Of a stretch of 52,453 nt of DNA, positions 25,024 through 32,877 are shown piece by piece. The translations under genes and the position numbers were made by a program. Source of the DNA: an uncultured Clostridia bacterium (lineage in GTDB: Bacteria > Bacillota > Clostridia > TANB77 > CAG-508); assembly GCA_934167755.1 (NCBI GenBank), contig CAKPLT010000013.1, forward strand, positions 1-52,453. Reading direction: 5' to 3'. Within the stretch, counting starts at the first letter, position 1. Each line of letters starts with the position of its first letter. Below the pieces are notes generated by a model. The model searched no databases. It had not been told where the DNA came from and saw only the letters and a list, made by a program, of their open reading frames with translations.

Positions 25024-25803
25024 ATCATAAAAATTTGCAAAAGTATATCCTTGTGATTTTAAATATTCAATTGAATCTTCTAATACCAATGAACTATTAC
25101 TAACATCTTTAGTATCATGCATTAAAATAACTAAAGTATTTTTGTTCTTAGAAGATTTTTTTAAATTATTTAAAAGTTGAGAATTACTATATTTTTTTAC
25201 AGAATCATTATTTAAACAATTCCAATCAATATATACATAATTCATTTTGGAAAGAAGTGAAACTGCTTCTTTCTTTTTGCTTTTATTACCAGGGGACATA
25301 AAACCATTTGGAAAACGAAATATATGAGCACAATAATTTTCAACACCAATAGCTTTTCCAATAGCAATATCAGTATTTTTTACTTCATTTATAAAACTTT
25401 CATCATTTTGGTATAAATGTTTGTTATTATGGTCATACCCATGATTTGCAATATAATGACCTTCATCATAAGCTCGTTTTACAATATCAGGATAAGAGTC
25501 TACATTTTTACCAATAACAAAAAAAGTTGCTTTAATACTTTCTTCTTTTAAAATATCTAAAACTTTAGGTGTAATTGAGGGATTTGGACCATCATCAAAT
25601 GTTAAATATGCAATTTTTTCTTCACCTTTAACAAGAGATTGAATTTTATTTTTTATTTCTTCTGAAATAATACAATCATAATTTAATTCAACAGTTGATG
25701 TTGGAATAGATTTAAAAGCAAAATATGAAAATAACAAAACAACTATAAAAAATATTAAAATAAAAATTATTAAACTTCTTTTTTTTATAATAAATAATTT
25801 CAT
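25012..25803 (-). CDS. Membrane-anchored polysaccharide deacetylase (NodB homology)
   Basis: 263 residues. The start is placed at the ATG complementary to 25801-25803 behind GCGGGTGG; a longer upstream frame is Leu-rich shadow sequence. An N-terminal membrane helix (about 8-27) is followed by a NodB domain: AYLTFDDGPNPSIT (catalytic and metal Asp), ANHGYDHNNKH (metal His), HIFRFPNG and a late VILMHDT. It probably removes acetyl groups from peptidoglycan or another envelope glycan, outside the membrane. Convergent with yihY. The next gene (25962) is divergent and also acts on the cell wall. Confidence 0.88.
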   Translation of the reverse strand: MKLFIIKKRSLIIFILIFFIVVLLFSYFAFKSIPTSTVELNYDCIISEEIKNKIQSLVKGEEKIAYLTFDDGPNPSITPKVLDILKEESIKATFFVIGKNVDSYPDIVKRAYDEGHYIANHGYDHNNKHLYQNDESFINEVKNTDIAIGKAIGVENYCAHIFRFPNGFMSPGNKSKKKEAVSLLSKMNYVYIDWNCLNNDSVKKYSNSQLLNNLKKSSKNKNTLVILMHDTKDVSNSSLVLEDSIEYLKSQGYTFANFYDLLR

Positions 25804-25961
25804 AAAACCACCCGCTAATAAAATATATGATAAAGGATGATAGATATTCTTAAAACAAACGGATAAAAAAAATGTAATAAAAAGTAGAAAAATATTGAAA
25901 AAAAATGAATGATAATTTATAATTATATACAGAAGAATATTTGATGTAAAAGAGGTAAAGT

Positions 25962-28900
25962 ATGGGAAAAGCAAAAAAGATTTTAAAAGGAATGCTAATG
26001 AAAGCAATTCCAATAGTATTGATACCAATAACAATAGCGGTATTTTTAGCGGCAATAACATATTACATAACAATAGACGATGGAATATATGATGAAGATG
26101 ATTGGAGTAGTACGCCATATGCTGCATCAAGTTATATTAATGGAGCAACTATGGAAAAAGATGGAACAATAAAAAGTAATACAACAGCAGAAGAATTATG
26201 GAACCAGATGATAGATAATGGGAGTAGAGTTGATAAATATTTAAGTAATCCAAAAGAACTGGCAAGACTAATGAAAGCAGAAATAGTAACTCAATATCCA
26301 GATACAAGAAAAAATCCAGATAAAGAAATAAAATGGAAAGATATTATAGAAGATGAAGATAAATTACAGGGAATTGTAAAATTTAAAAGAACAGATACAA
26401 GCAATAATACATCAACAATGACATATGTAGATCCAGTAACATTTCAAGGATATATAGACGAATATAATGGTACAGGAAGTGAAAAAGCGAAACAAAATGC
26501 ATTAACACATTTTACATTAAAAAAATCAACAATATCAACAACAAGTAATAGAGGAAACAGTAGTGGTTCAGGAAGTAATGTAGATGAAAATAAATTGTAC
26601 TTTATAGGAGATTCATGGATAGAGAGATTACGAAACTCTGGAGTAGCAAAAACAGTATATTTTTATGGACAAGTAGGAAAATATGCAGGACAGCCAGAAA
26701 TGTCGTTATCATCAATACCAGAGAAAACAGATGCAAGTGCAATAGTGCTATATTTAGGGGTAAATAACCCAGAAACATATGGTGATATGAATTCACTAAT
26801 AGATGAATTAATAAGTAAATATTCAGGAAAAACAATATATGTTGTAGAAGTAGCACATGTTAATCCAGATAAATATACAGGAGATGTAAAAAATAGTGCT
26901 ATAGATATTTATAATGAAAAAGTAAAAGCACATTGCGAAGAGACAAATAATGCAAAATTTTTAGAAGTAGCATCAAGTGTAGAAGATAGTTCTGGAAAAC
27001 TTGCCAATTCAGATGATGGATTGCATTTAAATAATTGTCAAGATTGGTATGATAGTATAATATCAGCAATAAAAGGAAATGGAAGTACATCAAATAATAA
27101 TACGAGTTCAAGTAGCAATAGCAACACTAATAATAAGAATAATAGTAATAGCAACAATACATCAGGAAAACAGAAAGAAACAGTAACACAAGTAGATGGA
27201 GATGGATATAGTGAAGAATATACTTCATCTGCTGGGATTACATACAAAGCATATAAACAATTTGAAGGAAGTTATAGTGGAAACAGATATTGGAGAAGCA
27301 ATCCAAATGGAACAATATCAAGTTCTGGATGTGGGCCAACATCAGTAGCAATATTAGCAAGTGGACTAGTTGATCCTAATATAACTCCAGCAGAAACGGC
27401 AGCATCAATGTATGAAAGGCATGGATATACAGGTGCAGAATATTTGAAAGAAGAGATGGATTCAAGAGGAATGACATCAGAAATAATAACGGGACCATCA
27501 GCAGAAGATATCCAAAACAATTTAAGAAATGGAAAAGTAATGCTTGTTTCAGTAAACAGTGCAACTAAATTTACAAGTGAAAGTCATATAATGACAATTG
27601 TAGATATAAATGAAGAAGGACAAGTATATATATCAAATCCAAGCAGTCATACAAATCATGGATGGACAGATGTAAGTGAAATATTAAAGGGATGTGATTA
27701 TATAGTAACAACAGATGCAGGAGCATCAGGAGTAGCATCATCAACATCAAGTTCAAGTACATCAGGATATGTAGCAGTAGTAGCAACATGGAATCAAACA
27801 AATACAACATTAGAGACAAATGATCCGAATGTATCAGCATATAGTACAACTAATTATTCAATGACAACGACAACAGTAAATTATAGAGGAATGGTTGATA
27901 GATATGCAATGCCATTTGACTTTTTATGGGCACTATTGGTAGTAGGAGAAGAAAAAGATTTTGTATTTGAATTAGCAGATTTAGTATATGGAAGTGATAT
28001 ACAAGTAACAATATATGATAATTTAACAACAAATACGAATATAGATAGTTGGACATATGACCAAGAGACAAAAAGCAATGTGGATATAAGAATTACAGGA
28101 AGTTATCCAGGACAGGCGAGTATAAGTAAGCCTGAAGACAACCATGAAGATCCTGTAACAACGAATTCATATAGTACAAAAAAGACAATAGTAACATATA
28201 CAAATACAATAAATCAGGTGTTAACAAAAGCAGATACATGGATAGTAGATTACACAAATAATTATACATATTCAGAACCAGAGAATTCATCAAGTGAGAG
28301 TACAGTAACACAAGATGATCAAGATTTTCCAACACAACCAACGAGTACAGATTCTACATATTCGTGTGAACATACAGAGGCATATAAACAAGAAATAATA
28401 GAAGAATATGCAAAAAGTGTAGGAGATACAAGTCAATCAATAGATTTGGGAGATGGAAGTAGTGCAGGAGGAACAGTAGTAGCATTTAATACAAGTTTAG
28501 TAACATTTGAAGAAAGATATTCGGTAAGAAATTATACAAGATATGTAAATATATCAGATGCAGTAACAAATAATACAGAAACAAAGAAATTTACAGAAGG
28601 AACTCCAGATGTAAGAGAAAAAACAAGTGCAGATACAGATAAAAATGGAAAACCAAAGGAATTAAATTTTGTAACAATATATAGAAAAGCAGAACATATA
28701 CAAGCAAGAAAAAATATAAATTCAGTAGCAGAATGGTTATTTGAAATAGTAGAGACAAATGGAAAACCAGATGTGGATTTAGTAAAGTATTTGTTATATA
28801 AAGCAACAGGAAAGAATTATGGAGTTACAAAATATGATTTTAGTGAATATGATGCAAGTAAGTTTACTTCTGTTGGAGAATTTTATGGAGATAGTTTTGA

Positions 28901-29840
28901 AGAAAAAGTATGGTGGGCACTTATTGATGCAGGATATAGTAAAATAGCAGCAGCAGGAGCTTTGGGAAACTTTAAAGCAGAATCAGGAGTTAAAGCAAAT
29001 TGTGTACAGGGAGATTATCAACAGCCAAATCCTACTCAGTATGATGAGGACTATACAAATAAAGTAGATTCTGGTGCGATTAGTAGAGATGATTTTATTT
29101 ACAGAGGACCAGGAGGAGAGGGATATGGATTAGCACAATGGACTTCACATGGTAGAAAAGCAGGACTATATGATTTTGCTAAAAAAAGAGGAGTTAGTAT
29201 AGCAGATGAAGATATGCAAATAGAGTATTTGCTTGGAGAAATGGAACCTAATAATGGTGGGGCAGATGGTTGTGCAACAGCACAGTTTGGTTTAGGAAAT
29301 ATTGGAGCAGCAACAGCTCGAAGTATATATATGAGTGCAAGCTCACCAGAAGAGGCAGCAGATGCATTCTTCAAGTATTTTGAAAGAGCTGGTGATAGCA
29401 GTGGCTCAATAAGACAGCAAAATGCAAGAGAATATTACAATAAGTTTGGTTCAATGGATAAACCAACTTCAAGTGCTTTAGGGCAAAAAATAGTAAGTAC
29501 AGCAGAAACTAAATTAGGGTGCAGATATGTATATGGAGCGGCAGGACCAAATGAATTTGACTGTTCAGGATTAGTACAATGGGTATTTAATCAAAATGGA
29601 ATATCATTACCTCGTACAACAGTTGATTATTTTAAATATGTAGGAACTAAGAATGAAGTGTCATGGAATGAAGCACAACCGGGAGATGTTGTATGGAAAG
29701 ATGACGGAAATAATAATGGACATGTTGGGATATATATTGGAAATGATAAATACTTACATGCTCCACAACCAGGAGATGTTGTAAAAATTTCACAAGGAGC
29801 AAAAGGAGCATTTTTTAGAGTATTTAGATTTACAAAATAG
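25962..29840 (+). CDS. Giant multidomain cell-wall enzyme: SGNH, C39-like, phage-tail-type lysozyme and NlpC/P60 domains
   Basis: 1292 residues. The ATG follows AAAAGAGGTAAAGT. A basic N-terminus and one membrane helix (about 13-37) anchor it outside the cell. Domains in order: SGNH-type hydrolase, about 210-370 (FIGDSWIERL with the Ser, late SDDGLHLN with Asp/His); Ser/Asn linker, about 372-400; C39-like cysteine peptidase, about 420-590 (SSGCGPTSVAIL, SHIMTIVDI); Thr-rich linker; beta-rich region; phage-tail lysozyme-like domain, about 975-1160 (AAGALGNFKAESGV, GYGLAQWTS); NlpC/P60 endopeptidase, about 1165-1292 (FDCSGLVQWVF, GHVGIYIG). It should cut glycan strands and stem peptides. Similar enzymes open the wall for conjugation, but no transfer genes are nearby. 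Confidence 0.85.
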   Translation: MGKAKKILKGMLMKAIPIVLIPITIAVFLAAITYYITIDDGIYDEDDWSSTPYAASSYINGATMEKDGTIKSNTTAEELWNQMIDNGSRVDKYLSNPKELARLMKAEIVTQYPDTRKNPDKEIKWKDIIEDEDKLQGIVKFKRTDTSNNTSTMTYVDPVTFQGYIDEYNGTGSEKAKQNALTHFTLKKSTISTTSNRGNSSGSGSNVDENKLYFIGDSWIERLRNSGVAKTVYFYGQVGKYAGQPEMSLSSIPEKTDASAIVLYLGVNNPETYGDMNSLIDELISKYSGKTIYVVEVAHVNPDKYTGDVKNSAIDIYNEKVKAHCEETNNAKFLEVASSVEDSSGKLANSDDGLHLNNCQDWYDSIISAIKGNGSTSNNNTSSSSNSNTNNKNNSNSNNTSGKQKETVTQVDGDGYSEEYTSSAGITYKAYKQFEGSYSGNRYWRSNPNGTISSSGCGPTSVAILASGLVDPNITPAETAASMYERHGYTGAEYLKEEMDSRGMTSEIITGPSAEDIQNNLRNGKVMLVSVNSATKFTSESHIMTIVDINEEGQVYISNPSSHTNHGWTDVSEILKGCDYIVTTDAGASGVASSTSSSSTSGYVAVVATWNQTNTTLETNDPNVSAYSTTNYSMTTTTVNYRGMVDRYAMPFDFLWALLVVGEEKDFVFELADLVYGSDIQVTIYDNLTTNTNIDSWTYDQETKSNVDIRITGSYPGQASISKPEDNHEDPVTTNSYSTKKTIVTYTNTINQVLTKADTWIVDYTNNYTYSEPENSSSESTVTQDDQDFPTQPTSTDSTYSCEHTEAYKQEIIEEYAKSVGDTSQSIDLGDGSSAGGTVVAFNTSLVTFEERYSVRNYTRYVNISDAVTNNTETKKFTEGTPDVREKTSADTDKNGKPKELNFVTIYRKAEHIQARKNINSVAEWLFEIVETNGKPDVDLVKYLLYKATGKNYGVTKYDFSEYDASKFTSVGEFYGDSFEEKVWWALIDAGYSKIAAAGALGNFKAESGVKANCVQGDYQQPNPTQYDEDYTNKVDSGAISRDDFIYRGPGGEGYGLAQWTSHGRKAGLYDFAKKRGVSIADEDMQIEYLLGEMEPNNGGADGCATAQFGLGNIGAATARSIYMSASSPEEAADAFFKYFERAGDSSGSIRQQNAREYYNKFGSMDKPTSSALGQKIVSTAETKLGCRYVYGAAGPNEFDCSGLVQWVFNQNGISLPRTTVDYFKYVGTKNEVSWNEAQPGDVVWKDDGNNNGHVGIYIGNDKYLHAPQPGDVVKISQGAKGAFFRVFRFTK

Positions 29841-29852
29841 GAGATTAATAGT

Positions 29853-31241
29853 ATGAAAAAAAATATAAAGAAAATTATTATAGTTTTAATAATTATTATT
29901 TTAATAATAGTAGCAATGATAATTTCAATTGTGATATCAGAAAAAGGAAAACAGAATAAAGAAAGTGAACAACGAATAGAAGAACAACAATCAGTACAAA
30001 AAATGGTTGCTGATAATGAATCTAATAAAATAAAAAATATAAGTTATGAATCAGAGTATTTTAATGCAAAAAATTGCATAGATAACTATAAAGCAACTTC
30101 AAATTACATATATTATTCTAAACAATACGAATCATTACCAGAGAATGAAAAACAAAATGTAGAGCAAAAGAAGACACAATTATTAGGCTTTGTACCTGAA
30201 TTTGTTAAACAGAAATTAAATCTAGAAGAAAATAATGTGTATGATGTAATTGGGCTACCAGATAAAGAAATGAGAATAGATAATGTATATGTTTCAACAC
30301 AAAAAGTAAAAGCAAAAGAAGGAGATATAGACAATATATATGTAAAAGCGTATATAACAAGTGGAGTTTTTATTGATAGAGATAGCTTAAAAAAAGAGAG
30401 ATTTAATATAATAGTTTTAATGGACACAAAAAATGATACATTTTTAATTGTACCTCAAAAATATATTGAACAAGAAAATATAGACATAAAAGAAGGAAGT
30501 AATTTAGAAATATATGATAAAGGCATAATTGAAAATAAAGAATATAATAAATACACAGAAACAATGGAAACAGAAGAAACAATGAGTAAAGAGTATTTTA
30601 ATAGATTAAGGCAAAATTTAATTAATGATCCAGCATATATTTATAGTAAACTTGATGACGAATATAAGAAAAAAAGATTTGAATCATATGAGAACTTTAC
30701 AAATTATATAAAAGAAGATAAAGATAACTTAAATAAGATAAAATTAAAAAGTTATCTTGTAAATCGTAATGAAGATAATACAGAATATGTATGTAAAGAC
30801 CAGTATGAAAATTTATATACATTTGAACAAACATCTCCATTGAATTTTACATTAAAACTTGACACATACACAATAGCAACAGAGAAATTCAAAGAAACAT
30901 ATAATAATGCAGAAAACTATAAAAAAGTTCAAATGAATATAGATAAATTTTTCCAAATGATAAATAGGCAAGATTACAAAACAGCATATAGTTGTTTAGC
31001 ACAAAGCTATAAAAATAATTACTTTAAGACAGAAGATGAATTTGTAAAATTTGCAAAAAGTAATTTCTTTACATATAATAAAGTTACATATCTTGGATAT
31101 GAACAAAAGGGAAGTAAACTATATACATTTAATATAAGACTTTCAGACAAAACAGAGGAAAATACAGATACAAAAGATATTAAAATAATAATGCAATTAA
31201 ATGAAGATCTGGATTTTGAAATGTCATTTAGTATGGAATAA
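29853..31241 (+). CDS. Membrane-anchored protein partner of the wall hydrolase
   Basis: 462 residues; ATG at 29853, 12 nt after the previous stop, behind AGGAGA. One N-terminal membrane helix (about 7-28), then a Gln/Glu-rich coil and two extracellular alpha/beta parts. The C-terminal part (KVQMNIDKFFQMINRQDYKTAYSCL ... FAKSNFF) has the look of an NTF2-like fold, as in VirB8/TcpC-type proteins and MecA_N. No catalytic motif. Operon partnership with the lysozyme/NlpC enzyme suggests a scaffold role; a vestige of a conjugation module is one alternative. A strong terminator follows. Confidence 0.6.
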   Translation: MKKNIKKIIIVLIIIILIIVAMIISIVISEKGKQNKESEQRIEEQQSVQKMVADNESNKIKNISYESEYFNAKNCIDNYKATSNYIYYSKQYESLPENEKQNVEQKKTQLLGFVPEFVKQKLNLEENNVYDVIGLPDKEMRIDNVYVSTQKVKAKEGDIDNIYVKAYITSGVFIDRDSLKKERFNIIVLMDTKNDTFLIVPQKYIEQENIDIKEGSNLEIYDKGIIENKEYNKYTETMETEETMSKEYFNRLRQNLINDPAYIYSKLDDEYKKKRFESYENFTNYIKEDKDNLNKIKLKSYLVNRNEDNTEYVCKDQYENLYTFEQTSPLNFTLKLDTYTIATEKFKETYNNAENYKKVQMNIDKFFQMINRQDYKTAYSCLAQSYKNNYFKTEDEFVKFAKSNFFTYNKVTYLGYEQKGSKLYTFNIRLSDKTEENTDTKDIKIIMQLNEDLDFEMSFSME

Positions 31242-31247
31242 ACACAA

Positions 31248-31286
31248 AAACTAAATTATGAAATTTTTCATGATTTAGTTTTTTTA
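31248..31286 (+). terminator. Terminator of the wall-hydrolase operon
   Basis: AAACTAAATTATGA (from 31248) pairs with TCATGATTTAGTTT (31268-31281) and is followed by TTTTT. Confidence 0.85.
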
Positions 31287-31421
31287 TATAATAGGAAAAT
31301 ATCACTTTCCTATTATATAAAAACTATAATCGCCAGCCATTTGAGATTTTATCGCTTCGCTCAGAAACTCAAATATGGCAAGAACAAATAAGAAAAATTG
31401 AAAAATTTTCTTATTTGTTCT
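31285..31421. repeat. Three tandem hairpins in an intergenic region
   Basis: After the terminator come ATAATAGGAAA/TTTCCTATTAT (about 31289-31316), GCCATTTGAG.../CTCAAATATGGC (31336-31379, apex ATCGCTTCGCTC), and AGAACAAATAAGAAAA/TTTTCTTATTTGTTCT (31381-31421). None is followed by a U-tract on the + strand. They may be decayed palindromic repeats or a structured RNA. No gene. Confidence 0.55.
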
Positions 31422-31472
31422 GTATAAAATTAACTCCAATATAATATATAAATACAATAGGAGGTATTTTAT

Positions 31473-31997
31473 ATGCAGTTTTCTAAAAATAAATTATTGA
31501 GGTTTCAGATAATTAGTGTTATATTTACCTGGATTTTAGGAACTATATTACATTTTACATATGAATGGTCAAATCAAAATGCTTTAGTTGGTCTTTTTTC
31601 TGCAGTTAATGAAAGTACATGGGAACACTTGAAACTATTATTTTTTCCAATGCTAATTACAACAATTATAGGATATTTTTACTTAAAACCAAAAGAAGAA
31701 TATAAAAACTTTTTATGTGCTAAAACTATAGGAATTTTAACTTCTTTGGCATTTGTAGTTATATTTTTTTATACATATACAGGAATTATTGGTACAAATT
31801 TTGCCATTTTAGATATAGGTAGTTTTTTTGTAGGTGTTCTTTTAGGTGAAAATGTGGCATATAAATTAACAATTAAAATTAGCAGATGTAAAAAAGGCTT
31901 AGCTATTTTTGTATTGGCTCTATTATTTATATGTTTTATTGCATTCACTTACAAGGCACCTCAAATTGGACTGTTTAAAGACCCTATATTTATATAA
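31473..31997 (+). CDS. DUF6512-like multi-pass membrane protein
   Basis: 174 residues with five probable membrane helices. NESTWEHLKLLFFPMLI, an acidic-Trp-His motif at the end of a short loop, recurs in a family of small Firmicutes membrane proteins (DUF6512 by my recollection). No catalytic residues recognised. The ATG follows AGGAGG (31460-31465). Single gene; function unknown. Confidence 0.65.
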   Translation: MQFSKNKLLRFQIISVIFTWILGTILHFTYEWSNQNALVGLFSAVNESTWEHLKLLFFPMLITTIIGYFYLKPKEEYKNFLCAKTIGILTSLAFVVIFFYTYTGIIGTNFAILDIGSFFVGVLLGENVAYKLTIKISRCKKGLAIFVLALLFICFIAFTYKAPQIGLFKDPIFI

Positions 31998-32045
31998 ATT
32001 TCACAAGGTATTGTAACTATATAACAAAATAATTTTGATGAGAAA

Positions 32046-32074
32046 TTGCCAAAACTAAAGCAATAATGTATAAT
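32046..32074 (+). promoter_or_regulatory. Sigma-A promoter of the mntP leader
   Basis: TTGCCA (32046-32051), 17-nt spacer, TATAAT (32069-32074), directly ahead of the riboswitch. Confidence 0.8.
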
Positions 32075-32082
32075 TATATTAT

Positions 32083-32160
32083 AAAAATAAGGGAGTAATT
32101 AGCATATTAAAAATATGTAATAAAGTCAACATACTGATATTGAATATCTGGCTTTATTTT
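32083..32160 (+). ncRNA. yybP-ykoY manganese riboswitch
   Basis: The conserved elements are in order: GGGAGTA (32091-32097) after an A/T-rich P1 strand, a hairpin (AGCATATTAAAAATATG), AAAGTCAACATACTG in the second half, and CTGGCTTT closing P1 (AAAATAA / TTATTTT). This aptamer binds Mn2+ and typically precedes mntP exporters. The downstream terminator is the expression platform: metal binding is expected to favour read-through. Confidence 0.82.
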
Positions 32161-32166
32161 AAATGA

Positions 32167-32208
32167 TGAGACTTGTTTGCATAGAGGCAAGCAAAGTCTC
32201 TTTTGTTT
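32167..32208 (+). terminator. Riboswitch-controlled terminator upstream of mntP
   Basis: GAGACTT-GTTTGC (32168-32180) pairs with GCAAGC-AAAGTCTC (32187-32200), followed by TTTTGTTT. It lies between the aptamer and the mntP ribosome binding site. Confidence 0.8.
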
Positions 32209-32227
32209 GTGTAAAGGAGAGGTTTTA

Positions 32228-32788
32228 ATGACAATAATTGAAATTTTATTAATTGCAATAGGTCTAGCAATGGACGCATTTGCTGTATCAATATGCAAAG
32301 GATTATCAATGAAAACAATGAATTGGAAAAAAGCATCAATAGTAGGAATATATTTTGGAATATTTCAAGCATTAATGCCAATAATAGGGTATTTTTTAGG
32401 AGCAACATTTGAAGATTTTGTTACACATATAGATCACTGGATTGCTTTTGTTTTGCTAGTAGCTATAGGGGCAAATATGTTGAAAGAAGCATTTGCAAAT
32501 GACTCTGAAAATTGTAATGATAATGTAGATTTTAATACAATGTTTATTTTAGCAGTAGCAACAAGCATAGATGCATTAGCCGTTGGAATAACATTCGCAT
32601 TTTTACAAGTAAATATATGGATTTCTGCTACAATGATAGGAATTGTTACATTTATAATATCTATAATAGGGGTTAAAATAGGAAACAGATTTGGAAATAA
32701 ATATGAAAGAAAAGCCGAAACTGCTGGTGGATTAATTTTAATATTTATGGGAATAAAAATATTATTAGAACATTTAGGGATTATTTAG
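32228..32788 (+). CDS. mntP: Manganese efflux pump MntP
   Basis: 186 residues from ATG 32228, behind AAAGGAGAGG (32214-32223). Six membrane helices. The two DUF204/MntP repeats carry the acidic residues of the ion path: AIGLAMDAFAVSICKG in helix 1 and AVATSIDALAVGITFAF in helix 4. It exports Mn2+ to prevent overload. The leader carries a manganese riboswitch and terminator, so transcription is switched on by high Mn2+. Confidence 0.93.
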   Translation: MTIIEILLIAIGLAMDAFAVSICKGLSMKTMNWKKASIVGIYFGIFQALMPIIGYFLGATFEDFVTHIDHWIAFVLLVAIGANMLKEAFANDSENCNDNVDFNTMFILAVATSIDALAVGITFAFLQVNIWISATMIGIVTFIISIIGVKIGNRFGNKYERKAETAGGLILIFMGIKILLEHLGII

Positions 32789-32877
32789 ATGTATTAAATT
32801 GAAAATGCGACACTATACAAATTTAAACAAATATGTTAAAATATATAAAAAATTGTAAGAAATGTAGGAGAAAGAAA

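Noticed and set aside
25801..26130. Longer 372-residue start for the polysaccharide deacetylase
   Set aside because: The extra N-terminus is Leu/His/Phe shadow sequence antisense to the divergent wall-hydrolase gene; the start at 25803 has a ribosome binding site and a normal membrane anchor.
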